Under the pieces are notes generated by a model. That model was not told where the DNA came from and did not search any database. It saw only the letters and a program-made list of their open reading frames with translations. Position numbers and translations under genes: made by a program. DNA of 64,000 bases from an uncultured Granulosicoccaceae bacterium (GTDB lineage: Bacteria; Pseudomonadota; Gammaproteobacteria; Granulosicoccales; Granulosicoccaceae), in contig CALAJN010000010.1 of assembly GCA_937922675.1 (NCBI GenBank), positions 186,001-250,000 of the forward strand, in the 5' to 3' direction. Positions 43,499 through 52,947 of the stretch are shown here, one piece after another. Every line of letters begins with the position of its first letter. The first letter of the stretch is position 1.

Positions 43499-46400
43499 GT
43501 GAACAATCCGCCACGCATTCTCGATTTCGATGATGTGATCGAGCTTTGCGGCTCGGTTGCGACCTCGCGTGGGCAAGCCCTGAAGAACGGTGGCCACGTC
43601 AGGGAACTGGACTGGATTGACGACGGCCAGGTGCTGTACTCATCGGTTCAGGACAATGAAGGCGAACCCTGGCAGCAGCGCATCACCATTGCGGCCCATC
43701 GCTTTGACGGTGAATGCTCCTGCCCGGCGCATCACAACTGCAAACACGTGGCTGCAGCCCTGCTCTCCTGGGTAGAACAACAAAAAGCACCGGCCTCGGC
43801 CGATGACCAGGCGCTGAAAAAGGTCAACCGCTGGCTGTCAAAAATGGTTGAGCATGGTCGCAAGACCAGCCCCGCACTCGAGCAACATGAGCTCGGCGAG
43901 CCATTGCTCTTCTACCAACTCGATGCTGCTGCGCTGACCCAGCACAAGAGCGGAATCACGCTGCAGATACTGCAGAGCCGGCTGCTCAAGCGTGGTGGTT
44001 ATGGCCGCGAGGCTGCCTACCGCTACAACGGTCACTACCACCACCCTGACTGGGTCTTGGCAAGCGATCGCGACATTCTCGAACTCGCCGTCGGGCGACA
44101 GGCCGATTTCACCTACCGCACCCTGACTATCGATGGCGATATTGGTCATCTACTGATGGGCAAGCTACTTGCCACCGGACGTTGTTGGTGGGGCACAGAA
44201 CGCGAAAAGCCCCTGCAACGCGGGGAGTCACGAGCGCTGACATTCCACTGGCGAGAGCGCGCCAGCTCACCCGGCGAGCTTGAGCTTGACATCTCGCTCG
44301 AAGGTATCGACAGCTGGCAACTCGTACCCTCTGACCCGGCCTGGTACATCGCGCCTGAGTTGGGCATCGCGGGCCCTCTTGAGAGTGCACCTCCCACAGC
44401 GATTCTTGCTCAGCTGGTGGAGGCGCCACCACTGCCGAGCGCGCATGCACAGACCGTGAGCAACTACCTCGCCTCGCGCCTGCCGGACGCGCGCTTGCCG
44501 CTACCGGTCGAGCCGGACTTTGTGCGCATCGAAGAGCTGCCGCGTCCAGTGTTGGTGCTGCAATCACGTGATGACAGTGCTGACATTCGCCAGTTCTACG
44601 CATCCATCCGTTTTCGCTACGCAGACTATCTATTGCCCTATGACGGCAGCGATGCCGACGCCACCCTCGAGGGCAAGACCGCCGATGGCCGGCCGGTTGT
44701 ACTCAAGCGGGATCTTGTTACCGAAAACCGGTTTGTCGTTGAATTTGGCAAGCGCTTTCTCGACTTCGAGAGTGCGCTCAAGGTGGATGGTGATTTTTTC
44801 TCGCGGGCAGACCGCGTGCCACGTGCCAAGGAAGTACAGAACATCGCGCACGCATGGCGCGCACTGCTGGAGACGCGTTCAGAACTTGAAGCTGCCGGCT
44901 GGCGAGTTGATGTGCGCGAGCCTTTTGATCTGTCCTTCCGCCCGGTGACAACTGTGGAAGCCACAGTCAGCGAAACCACATCCAGCTGGTTTGACATGCG
45001 CGTCAAACTCTCTCACGGCGAGGAAACCTTTGATCTGCTGCCGCTGGTTATCGAGTGGCTGCAAACAGATTCTCGCGAGCAATCGATCCTGCTACAAGCC
45101 GACACTGGCGAATGGCTGGAAGTCTCACCGGAAGTCTTCGCACCGGTTGCCGAGACCTTGTTGGAGTTGTATGACGAAAAACCCAATCGCAGTGATCTTG
45201 GTGGTGGCGAGGATGAGCTTGACGATGACACGGTACTGCGCCTGCCGCGCGAGCGTGTATTGTCACTCGAGGCGATGGATGCCCGTTGGGATCAGTCCGG
45301 CGTAAGCGTCGGCTGGCACGACGCAGGCAATGTCTTTTCGCTCGCCGAGCGACTACGCAACTTCGAAGGGCTTGAGCACCCGGAACTACCGGTATTTCTG
45401 CGTGCTACCTGCCGTGACTATCAGCTCGACGGTATTGCGTGGATGAGTTTTCTTGCAGAGTTCGGGTTCAACGGCATCCTTGCGGACGATATGGGTCTGG
45501 GCAAGACCTTGCAGACGCTTGCACACATTCTTCACGAGCGCGAGATCGGACGACTTACGCGCCCGGTCATGGTGGTCGCCCCGACCAGCCTGCTCGGTAA
45601 CTGGAAGCGAGAGGCAGAGCGCTTTGTCCCCACATTAAGCACCTTGATATGGCATGGCGCCGAGCGTCGCAGCCAGTCTCATTTGCTGGCTAATACCGAT
45701 ATCGTGATCACCAGTTACGCGCTCGCCACACGCGACCAGACCCTGTTGTCGCAGCAGGATTTCGGCTTGCTCGTACTAGACGAAGCGCAGGCCATCAAAA
45801 ATCCCTCGGCCAAGGTGACTCAAGCTGTCAAGGCACTGGGAGTGCAACGTCGCCTCTGCCTGACCGGAACACCGCTTGAAAACCATCTTGGCGAACTCTG
45901 GTCACAGTTTGATTTTCTCATGCCGGGCTTTCTCGGCAGTCGCAAGCACTTCAATCGCTACTACCGCACACCCATCGAATCCCACGGTAGTGCCGAGCGC
46001 CAGGAACGCCTGGGTGAGCTGATCAGACCGTTTTTGCTTCGCCGTCGCAAGGAACAAGTGGCAACAGAGTTGCCACCGAAGACCGAGATCGTTCGCGAGG
46101 TCACCCTGGACGCCGAACAGGCGCGACTCTACGAGAGTATTCGCGTCAGCATGGAGCATCGCGTACGCGCGCTACTCGCAGAGCGCGGTCTTGCACGCTC
46201 GCATATCGAGATGCTCGATGCACTGCTCAAGCTGCGCCAGACCTGCTGTCACCCGGCACTGGTCAAACTCGACAGTGCGCGTGGCGTCAAGACCTCGGCC
46301 AAGACTGAACTCGTACTCGAGATGCTCGAAGAACTGATCAGCGAGGGAAAGAAGATCCTGTTGTTCAGTCAGTTTACCGAGATGCTGGCGCTGCTCGAGC

Positions 46401-46831
46401 GTGAGCTTGCCAAGCGCGACATCCCCTGGGTCAAGCTCACCGGTCGAACGCGCAAGCGAGATGAAGTCATCGATGCCTTTCAACATGGCGATGTACCACT
46501 ATTCCTGATCAGTCTAAAGGCCGGTGGGACCGGTCTTAACCTCACAGCTGCCGACACCGTTATCCACTACGACCCCTGGTGGAACCCCGCGGTGGAAAAC
46601 CAAGCGAGTGACCGCGCACACCGTATCGGTCAGGACAAACCTGTATTTATCTACAAGCTGGTCGCAAGCGACACGGTTGAGGAGAAGATCATGGTCATGC
46701 AACAACACAAGCAATTGCTGGCAGATCAGACCGTCAATCGCGGTGACACCGCAGCACTCAAAGGGCTGAGTTCAGAAGATGTATTGCAACTGTTTGCCCC
46801 GCCGGATAGTGGCGCACAGACCGCCGCCTGA
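43499..46831 (+). CDS. SWIM zinc finger / SNF2-family helicase
   Basis: A 1110-aa SNF2-type DNA translocase. A SWIM zinc finger lies near residues 71-84 (GECSCPAHHNCKHVAAALL: Cys-x-Cys ... Cys-x-His). The central part (about 100-620) is a SNF2-associated bacterial region. Helicase domain 1: DYQLDGIAWM, Walker A DDMGLGKTLQTL (about 663), VVAPTSLLGNW and LVLDEAQAIKNPSAK (about 760). Helicase domain 2: ILLFSQFTEMLALLE, FLISLKAGGTGLNLTAADTV and DRAHRIGQDKPVF. Such proteins remodel DNA-protein complexes or assist RNA polymerase. It begins with a GTG and has no clear ribosome-binding site. No restriction or defence genes are nearby. Confidence 0.93.
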   Translation: MNNPPRILDFDDVIELCGSVATSRGQALKNGGHVRELDWIDDGQVLYSSVQDNEGEPWQQRITIAAHRFDGECSCPAHHNCKHVAAALLSWVEQQKAPASADDQALKKVNRWLSKMVEHGRKTSPALEQHELGEPLLFYQLDAAALTQHKSGITLQILQSRLLKRGGYGREAAYRYNGHYHHPDWVLASDRDILELAVGRQADFTYRTLTIDGDIGHLLMGKLLATGRCWWGTEREKPLQRGESRALTFHWRERASSPGELELDISLEGIDSWQLVPSDPAWYIAPELGIAGPLESAPPTAILAQLVEAPPLPSAHAQTVSNYLASRLPDARLPLPVEPDFVRIEELPRPVLVLQSRDDSADIRQFYASIRFRYADYLLPYDGSDADATLEGKTADGRPVVLKRDLVTENRFVVEFGKRFLDFESALKVDGDFFSRADRVPRAKEVQNIAHAWRALLETRSELEAAGWRVDVREPFDLSFRPVTTVEATVSETTSSWFDMRVKLSHGEETFDLLPLVIEWLQTDSREQSILLQADTGEWLEVSPEVFAPVAETLLELYDEKPNRSDLGGGEDELDDDTVLRLPRERVLSLEAMDARWDQSGVSVGWHDAGNVFSLAERLRNFEGLEHPELPVFLRATCRDYQLDGIAWMSFLAEFGFNGILADDMGLGKTLQTLAHILHEREIGRLTRPVMVVAPTSLLGNWKREAERFVPTLSTLIWHGAERRSQSHLLANTDIVITSYALATRDQTLLSQQDFGLLVLDEAQAIKNPSAKVTQAVKALGVQRRLCLTGTPLENHLGELWSQFDFLMPGFLGSRKHFNRYYRTPIESHGSAERQERLGELIRPFLLRRRKEQVATELPPKTEIVREVTLDAEQARLYESIRVSMEHRVRALLAERGLARSHIEMLDALLKLRQTCCHPALVKLDSARGVKTSAKTELVLEMLEELISEGKKILLFSQFTEMLALLERELAKRDIPWVKLTGRTRKRDEVIDAFQHGDVPLFLISLKAGGTGLNLTAADTVIHYDPWWNPAVENQASDRAHRIGQDKPVFIYKLVASDTVEEKIMVMQQHKQLLADQTVNRGDTAALKGLSSEDVLQLFAPPDSGAQTAA

Positions 46832-46834
46832 CCT

Positions 46835-48187
46835 CTAGGCTGTTGCCTGATCCCGCCCCGCAATCGCTGCGCGAATCTCGGCGTGGCGTTGCTCGTTTAT
46901 CGGGTAGCCACGCATGACCCACAAGGCGGCGAGTTTGAACAGAATCGCAGGCCCTGCATAAAGTAGTGCCAGCCAGCCGAGTGCTGGCGCATCATTGTCA
47001 GCACCGGCAGAAAAACCTCCAGCCTCCAACAGAGGAAAGGCGATGCCGATAGCCAGCGCATATGACAGCTTGGTAGCCGTTCCCCACAGCGCAAAGAAAA
47101 GTCCCGGGCGGCGCACCCCATGCTCGAGCTCATCCCACTCGATCACATCAGCATTCATCGCGGCAGGTAGCGCAAGATCGGCTCCTGTGGCAAAACCTGT
47201 AACCACGACAACCAACCAGAACCAGTCGGCGTTAGTGGCATCGATGAACGGCGCTCCGACAAAAAACACACAGGCCAAAAGAATGCCCATCACCCACGCC
47301 GGGTGCTTGCCGATCTTGTTTGCCCAAGCCACCCACACAGGCACAGACACCGCTGCAGACACAAAATACACAAACAACAAGGCACCCACTTGTGCCTCAC
47401 GCTGCAGCACATAGGTCACGTACAAGAGGAACAGGCTTGCAGGAATCGCATTGCCGATCGCGTTGAGTAAAAATCCAACCAACAGTTGTCTGAACGGATT
47501 TTTATCTGAAAACAGCGGCTTCAACGAAGCCGTGAATTGTGCCGGTGTCATTTGACTGTCTGTGCCCGCACCCGCAGAATTGGGTCTGTCCGGCACCACT
47601 CGCCATGCCCATACAGTGGTTACTGCCAGTGTCACGACAAACAAACCAACGATACCCGTCAAGGCTGCACCCAGCGGATCATCAGGAGCGCCCGCTGTCA
47701 GAGCAACGATGACAAGTGCCGCAAGAGACCCTGTCAGGCCAAACGCAACACGCGTACCCGTGATACGCGAGCGTTGGTGATAATCCTGTGACAACTCTGC
47801 AGCCCATGCAGACATCGGTACAAGAGCAACAGTACCTGCGACATACACCGCTACCGTCCAGAGCAACAGGTACACCCAACCGGCATCAGGCGCTGGTATG
47901 AACAAGCGCCACACCGCAACAGCGACAAAGGGCGCCGCGATTACCACAAACACCTTGCGACGCCCCATGCGCGCTCTGGAACGATCAGACAACCAGCCCA
48001 CCACGGGGTCTGTCACCGTGTCCATGAGTCTTGCGATCAGCATCACCACGCCAACAAGCGACAGAGACAATGCCGTGTTCTCGGCATACCAGGTAGGAAC
48101 GACAATTTGCAGGGCGATAAACGCCGCTGCGTACGGAAAGCCCAATGCCCCGTAGGCTGCCAGCGTGCGCCGCATTACCATGCTCAT
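46835..48187 (-). CDS. GPH-family sugar:cation symporter (MFS)
   Basis: A 450-aa inner-membrane transporter with about 12 hydrophobic segments, of the glycoside-pentoside-hexuronide:cation symporter (MelB-like) branch of the MFS. Diagnostic loop near residue 55: LMDTVTDPVVGWLSDRSRAR followed by MGRRK, which contains the cation-site Asp residues of MelB. Also PMSAWAAELSQDYHQRSRIT, the second conserved block. The ATG at 48187 has GGAAGG six bases upstream. It is the last gene of a three-gene leftward group whose middle member is a CBM9-like lipoprotein, which supports a role in taking up a sugar or glycoside; the actual substrate is unknown. Confidence 0.9.
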   Translation of the reverse strand: MSMVMRRTLAAYGALGFPYAAAFIALQIVVPTWYAENTALSLSLVGVVMLIARLMDTVTDPVVGWLSDRSRARMGRRKVFVVIAAPFVAVAVWRLFIPAPDAGWVYLLLWTVAVYVAGTVALVPMSAWAAELSQDYHQRSRITGTRVAFGLTGSLAALVIVALTAGAPDDPLGAALTGIVGLFVVTLAVTTVWAWRVVPDRPNSAGAGTDSQMTPAQFTASLKPLFSDKNPFRQLLVGFLLNAIGNAIPASLFLLYVTYVLQREAQVGALLFVYFVSAAVSVPVWVAWANKIGKHPAWVMGILLACVFFVGAPFIDATNADWFWLVVVVTGFATGADLALPAAMNADVIEWDELEHGVRRPGLFFALWGTATKLSYALAIGIAFPLLEAGGFSAGADNDAPALGWLALLYAGPAILFKLAALWVMRGYPINEQRHAEIRAAIAGRDQATA

Positions 48188-48203
48188 GACACGCCTTCCA
48201 TAC

Positions 48204-49436
48204 CTAAAAGAGCGACGGCACCAGTCTCATCGTGCTCATGAAGGCGGGGTTTTGCCAGGTGTTGTCGACATCAGCATCGCTACGCGATGGATGAAACCAG
48301 CCCCACTTCGCATCTCTCTCGTCGCCGTCATTGTCGTCAGCCAACTGGATCTCAAACCCGATGACCGTATCGAGCTCCATACGATTGGCACCAAGCCCCA
48401 TACGGATTTCCCATACAGCTCGACTGCCTGGGCAAGGACAAGCGACAAACTCGACCGATGACGGATCCAGGACCACTGAGTTGAAGCCTGTAAAAAAGCG
48501 AGTACCCACTTGACCGCTGCGATTGGCCTGCCCGTCCAGTTGCAGAAGAGGCAACAACAAGTGCGAATCGTCTATACCGTCATAGTCGGACAGCTTGCTG
48601 TTGTCTGGATCCCAGAACACATCGATGGCGTCATCATTCCACTCGTCAGGGCTGGAGTCACCAAAGGGCGACTGCCCGTTGCGCCCCTCTCCGTAAATCA
48701 GCAGATACAGATTCTCGCCGTCGTGCATCGCTTTCCAGGCGTATTCCGTGTCGCCGTCCAGGCGCGTAGCACCCTGATCGATCATGAGGTTGTCGATCTG
48801 CAACAGATCTCCGCTGCGATCTCTGATCGTTGCGTTGCCCCACACCAGATCCTCTATGCCATCGATCAAAGGAGCACTGGCTGGATCGATGAACGGAATA
48901 TCGACCGCGGCAAAATCGCTACCAGGGTCATTGAAATTGCGTGGGTCGGAGTCACCGATGAGCTCTGCCAGGTTTGAGATTCCATCATTGTCAAAATCGA
49001 AGTTGTCGGTCTCATAGCCGTCCGTGAATATCTGTATGGTTCTGTTGCGGTCGACAGAGACAATGCTTGCATTGGCATCGGCCAGCAAAAGATCAGCACC
49101 TTCTGTCCGTTCGACCCAACGAATATTGACCACAACATCGGAGCCTCTTGGCACGACGACACGCGACTCCCATAGACCGTCCATTCGGGCTGCGACAGTA
49201 GCTTCATCGTTATTGATCGTAACCAAAGGTACGAGAGTGTCAGGATCGACTGCACGCACCTGCAGCGCAGGCGGCACAGACAGACTCAAGGTTCCATCGC
49301 CTTCTTCATTGACATCCAGAGTTGCTGTATCGCGCGGCGAGCTGTCGCAGGCACAAAGCGCAATCGCAGCAACGGAAAGAACACTGGCGCATCGCCTGGG
49401 GCGTGACTGAATACGGCTGTTCATCCAGGTGCTCAT
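48204..49436 (-). CDS. CBM9-like lipoprotein
   Basis: A 410-aa lipoprotein: a basic N-terminus is followed by a hydrophobic core and lipobox-like ALCAC. The first half is a small beta domain (TLSLSVPPALQVRAVDPDTL) and an Asp-rich loop (DNFDFDNDGISNLAELIGDS, calcium-type). The second half (about residues 185-410) is a carbohydrate-binding family-9-like domain: IDGIEDLVWGNATIRDRS, AWKAMHDGENLYLLIYGEG, DDAIDVFWDPDNSK and WEIRMGLGANRMELDTVIGF. CBM9-like domains bind sugar chain ends in secreted enzymes; here no catalytic domain is attached. Overlaps the upstream gene by ATGA and precedes the GPH transporter by 16 bases. Confidence 0.82.
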   Translation of the reverse strand: MSTWMNSRIQSRPRRCASVLSVAAIALCACDSSPRDTATLDVNEEGDGTLSLSVPPALQVRAVDPDTLVPLVTINNDEATVAARMDGLWESRVVVPRGSDVVVNIRWVERTEGADLLLADANASIVSVDRNRTIQIFTDGYETDNFDFDNDGISNLAELIGDSDPRNFNDPGSDFAAVDIPFIDPASAPLIDGIEDLVWGNATIRDRSGDLLQIDNLMIDQGATRLDGDTEYAWKAMHDGENLYLLIYGEGRNGQSPFGDSSPDEWNDDAIDVFWDPDNSKLSDYDGIDDSHLLLPLLQLDGQANRSGQVGTRFFTGFNSVVLDPSSVEFVACPCPGSRAVWEIRMGLGANRMELDTVIGFEIQLADDNDGDERDAKWGWFHPSRSDADVDNTWQNPAFMSTMRLVPSLF

Positions 49437-50131
49437 TGCGTCACAGGGGGCTCCAACCGAATCACGACTTCACAGCCATCTGCACCGCATTCGCCATCGT
49501 CGCTACCACCGGAAGAGCGACTGGACGCTACCCCGGCAATCACGCCTAGCGCCAGTGCACCCAGCACGTAGTACAGCGTCCTCGATCGCGGTGCCACACG
49601 CTCGTCTTGGACAGCGACAGGTTGTATCTCGGCGTCCGCGTTGACTATCCGTCGCACCAGTGGGTTGAATACAAAACCGCGAACCGTTCTGTTGCCCCCG
49701 ACATCACGAGCCTCTATGTAGTACTCAATGGCGCGCGATTCAGTCGGGGACGTGGGCACTTCACCGGACCATGTCGATGAACTCGAGACGCGGCTCATCG
49801 CAGTCCGCGTATAGCTGATCTCGCCCCTGAAGCGCCAATTGAGGGTCACGCTGGCCAGCTCACGGTCGTCAACCACCTGAGCGACAAATCGCTGACGAAG
49901 AGCGGCATCAGACTCCCTGATCTGCTCGTGCTCGATCAGCGGGGGCTCATAGTCCACACCATCGATATACCCGCGGGGACCCTGAGCCCAGACACTGCTG
50001 ACACGTACAAGCTCCCCCAACAGGATCAACACGGTGATACAGGCGCGCAGGCGCGGCGAGCTCAGCGCCCCGCTCGCGGAGGCTCTGGTCGATTTTCGGC
50101 TCGGCACACTGGCGGGAAGAACAGAGCTCAC
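49433..50131 (-). CDS. Exported/membrane protein of unknown function, first of the CBM9-GPH group
   Basis: A 232-aa protein. I chose the GTG at 50131, which has AAGAGG five bases upstream; the frame extends to 50242 but that part is Arg/Pro-rich and unlike a signal. A hydrophobic stretch (ACITVLILLGELVRVSSVWA) acts as signal peptide. The central part is an Ig/FN3-like beta domain (LASVTLNWRFRGEISYTRTA, AIEYYIEARDVGGNRTVRGF), resembling carbohydrate-active or sensor beta-sandwiches. Near the C-terminus is a transmembrane helix (TLYYVLGALALGVIAGVASS) with a short Ser/Gly/Asp and Cys-containing tail. I do not recognise the family. It overlaps the CBM9-like gene by 4 bases. Confidence 0.72.
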   Translation of the reverse strand: MSSVLPASVPSRKSTRASASGALSSPRLRACITVLILLGELVRVSSVWAQGPRGYIDGVDYEPPLIEHEQIRESDAALRQRFVAQVVDDRELASVTLNWRFRGEISYTRTAMSRVSSSSTWSGEVPTSPTESRAIEYYIEARDVGGNRTVRGFVFNPLVRRIVNADAEIQPVAVQDERVAPRSRTLYYVLGALALGVIAGVASSRSSGGSDDGECGADGCEVVIRLEPPVTQ

Positions 50132-50297
50132 TCGGGCCTCTTCTGTACAAGCGATTCGAACACGCCGAGGTGGCGGGCTCGTGCGGTACTGCCTCCGGGT
50201 ATAGTAGCGCGCTGCCGCACTCTCGCCGCGGCAGCACGGCAAAGCGTCACGACTCGTAACTTCAACCGGACATCAATAGTAAGGGAACCACGTCAGG

Positions 50298-50885
50298 ATG
50301 AATCCGAAACACCGTCAATTGCTCAAGGTCATCGCACCGTTGCTCGTCGTGGGCCTTGGCTACTTCGGCGTCAATCTGGACAAGTACGGCATTGATATCG
50401 AGGCGCTGCTCGGGGGCAGCAACAGCGGCCTCTCATCGGCACCCCGGAGTAGCGGCGACCATACCCCGGCAGACTATGCGCAGTGGTCGTCAACCCAACC
50501 CGAGATCAATCTCTGGCATGTCTTTGAGGGCGAGATAAACCGCAGCGGAAAGCCCGTTGGCTTCCATTCCCGGCCCGGTGGCAGGGATCCGGCCAACGCC
50601 AGAGTAACTGATGTGCGCGATCAGCCAAACCGCCTTGGCGTCTATACCGCCACGATCGAAATACGCGATGGCAACACCTGGAAAAGCAAGTTCTCAAGCT
50701 TCTTTCCGGACTCCCTGTCGCGCGATGAGGTTGTCGATGCCGTGCTGTATGCCTACCGCAATAGCGACAATCCGCAGGCTCAACCCTTTGAAGGGCCATC
50801 GGGCCATGGCTTCCGCATTCAGGGCTACACCTCCAATCGGGGCGGTATCAACACCGCTTTTCCACTCTTTGTCCGCAATCCTTGA
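50298..50885 (+). CDS. Membrane-anchored or secreted EndoU-type ribonuclease domain protein
   Basis: A 195-aa protein. The N-terminal segment (LLKVIAPLLVVGLGYFGVNL) is a signal anchor or signal peptide. From about residue 68 it matches the bacterial EndoU fold: NLWHVFEGEINRSGKPVGFH with both catalytic His candidates (His74, His90), HSRPGG, LGVYTATIEIRDGN, Lys129/Lys131 in NTWKSKFSSFFPDSLSRDEV, and the closing GINTAFPLF with the conserved [ST]-x-[FY]-P. EndoU enzymes cleave RNA, and bacterial ones are mostly tips of polymorphic toxins. Here the domain is free-standing, without Rhs, CdiA or pre-toxin parts, and no immunity candidate is adjacent. Target and location need proof. Confidence 0.78.
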   Translation: MNPKHRQLLKVIAPLLVVGLGYFGVNLDKYGIDIEALLGGSNSGLSSAPRSSGDHTPADYAQWSSTQPEINLWHVFEGEINRSGKPVGFHSRPGGRDPANARVTDVRDQPNRLGVYTATIEIRDGNTWKSKFSSFFPDSLSRDEVVDAVLYAYRNSDNPQAQPFEGPSGHGFRIQGYTSNRGGINTAFPLFVRNP

Positions 50886-50986
50886 AACACCTGCTGACCT
50901 GACAAACGACGATTTTCGACCACCCTCACCACAAGGACGCACCAGGCACGCACTGGTAACGGCACGTTTGTCGCATCACGCGTGCT

Positions 50987-52933
50987 GTGAACACCTCGCC
51001 CACCAGTTCCCTCACATCAACGCCAGCCAAGGCGAGAAACTCGCTTGGTCAACTGGCCCATGTGGCCGCACTGATCGCAGGCCTTGTGCTCGGACTCGTC
51101 GCAGGCACCCTGCTAACCGCCAGTGGCGCCTCGGCCGACGCTGCCGATGCACGTCGCCACGCCGCAGGCCTCCCCTCACCGGACACCTTTCGCGACGCTT
51201 TCCCGCCCCGGTTTTCAGCCACGCCGACGCTGGGCACCAGGACCCCGTCTCAAGAGGCCGCCAACGCATCCAGCACAAGCCCCGAGAGCGCGGATGTCGA
51301 ACAGGCCGAGTTGCTTGCCACACTCGAGCGCCTTGCCTTTATCAACGACGTCATCAATCAGAGAACCGCTGAGCGCAGCGCGCTTGGTGAACGTATCGAA
51401 GCCGCGAACGAGCAAGACCGTGCGGACCTTCGCCGCAAGGCGGATGAGCTGACTGCCGAGATTGGCGAGTTGCGTCGTACACTGGAGAGCATCGCCACAG
51501 GCGGGGTGGACTCAAGCCTGTTTGACGTCTCGATCGAAGAGGAACCCGAAGGGGATTGGCGTGAAGACGTCGCCTTGATTGCCGAGCCGATCATTGCAAG
51601 TCTCAAGGAGATCACCGAGAAGCCGCGGCGTATCAAGGAGCTTAATGATGTCATCGCCGCGCGCGACGAGGAATTGAAGGTAGCCAACGAGGCCTTGGCA
51701 GGTCTTGCTCCGGAACTTGAAGCGGTGAGTGACCCCGCTCTTGAGTCGGTGCTGCGGCAACTTGCGTCACGTTGGCAGAAACGCGCTGACGACGCCACAG
51801 CGGCAATAGACATTGCGCATTTTCAAATTGCCAACCTGCGTGGCGACAAGACGATCTGGCAGACCACCTGGATCGCCATCAAGGAGTTTGCCGGTGGTCG
51901 CGGACTGACGTTGATGATGGTGGCGTTTGCTGCCTTGAGTGTATTGTATGCCACCCGATTTGCACTCAGTGGGTACCGACGCACACTGCGTGATCGCACC
52001 GCACCTGAGAGCCGCACGCGCTATCGCCTCGCTGAATACAGCATGCATGCCTTGACGGGTGTGTTGATGCTCGTCGCCATTTTTATCGTCATCTATCAAC
52101 GCGGTGATGTGCTGCTGCTCGGTCTGATGATCCTGTTGTTTGTCGGATTGGCCTTGGGCGCGCGACACTTGCTACCACGTTATGTGAGCGAGGCAAGACT
52201 GCTGTTGAATATCGGCCCCATGCGTGAGGGTGAGCGACTGATTTTCAGAGATATCCCATGGCGCGTTGAGTCGATCAACATGTACACGATACTCAGAAAC
52301 CCGGAGCTCAATGGCGAGCTGCGCATTCCGCTATCCACGCTCAACGGCATGGCCTCACGACCGATTGGCGATGATCCCTGGTTCCCGAGCTCTCAAGGCG
52401 ACGTCGTGTTGATAGACAACGACCCGTCACAGCTGGCAGAAGTGTTGGACCAGAATCCGGATACGGTTACCTTGCGCGAGCGCGGTGGACAAACTCGTGT
52501 CATGCGCAGCGCAGATTTCTATCAGTCAGCTATGACCAATCTCACCCGCCATGGCAGCTTCGGAGTCGAATGCAGTTTTGATATCGACTATGACCAACAA
52601 GCGCAGGCCGTCGATGATGTACCACAAGCGCTGAGCGCTGCGATGCGCGACGCGCTGGAACATTCCGAGTTGGCCGCCTCTGTGATGGATGTCGCTGTGG
52701 AATTGGAGGTCGCAGGGGATTCGGCGATCGAATACTGGTTATTTGTCACCATGGATTCACGCGCCGCCAAATCCTATCGCCGAATCGAGCGCCTCATGCA
52801 AAGTGCCTGCGTGAGTGCCTGCACGCGCAACGGCTGGACCATCCCCTTCCCACATCTGTCACTTGTGCAAAAAAGCGGCTCGGCACAGTTTGATCCCCTG
52901 TCGTCTGAGCAGACGGATCAACACGCCGCCTGA
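50987..52933 (+). CDS. MscS-family mechanosensitive channel-like protein
   Basis: A 648-aa inner-membrane protein starting with GTG at 50987. Layout: an N-terminal signal or hydrophobic segment (VAALIAGLVLGLVAGTLL), a long charged coiled-coil periplasmic region (about residues 95-285, ELLATLERLAFINDVI ... TERSALGERIEAANEQDRAD), three membrane segments (LTLMMVAFAALSVLYATRFA, ALTGVLMLVAIFIVIYQ, VLLLGLMILLFVGLALGARH), then a cytosolic beta domain with RDIPWRVESINMYTILRNPE, as in MscS/MscK-type channels, and a mixed alpha/beta C-terminus. It probably releases solutes on osmotic downshock. The pore helix pattern is less regular than in MscS, so a non-channel relative is possible. Confidence 0.75.
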   Translation: MNTSPTSSLTSTPAKARNSLGQLAHVAALIAGLVLGLVAGTLLTASGASADAADARRHAAGLPSPDTFRDAFPPRFSATPTLGTRTPSQEAANASSTSPESADVEQAELLATLERLAFINDVINQRTAERSALGERIEAANEQDRADLRRKADELTAEIGELRRTLESIATGGVDSSLFDVSIEEEPEGDWREDVALIAEPIIASLKEITEKPRRIKELNDVIAARDEELKVANEALAGLAPELEAVSDPALESVLRQLASRWQKRADDATAAIDIAHFQIANLRGDKTIWQTTWIAIKEFAGGRGLTLMMVAFAALSVLYATRFALSGYRRTLRDRTAPESRTRYRLAEYSMHALTGVLMLVAIFIVIYQRGDVLLLGLMILLFVGLALGARHLLPRYVSEARLLLNIGPMREGERLIFRDIPWRVESINMYTILRNPELNGELRIPLSTLNGMASRPIGDDPWFPSSQGDVVLIDNDPSQLAEVLDQNPDTVTLRERGGQTRVMRSADFYQSAMTNLTRHGSFGVECSFDIDYDQQAQAVDDVPQALSAAMRDALEHSELAASVMDVAVELEVAGDSAIEYWLFVTMDSRAAKSYRRIERLMQSACVSACTRNGWTIPFPHLSLVQKSGSAQFDPLSSEQTDQHAA

Positions 52934-52947
52934 CAGAATGGCTACCG

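Noticed and set aside
43499-46831. Possible defence role for the SWIM-SNF2 helicase
   Set aside because: No nuclease, methylase or other defence gene is adjacent; SWIM-SNF2 proteins are common as single chromosomal genes.
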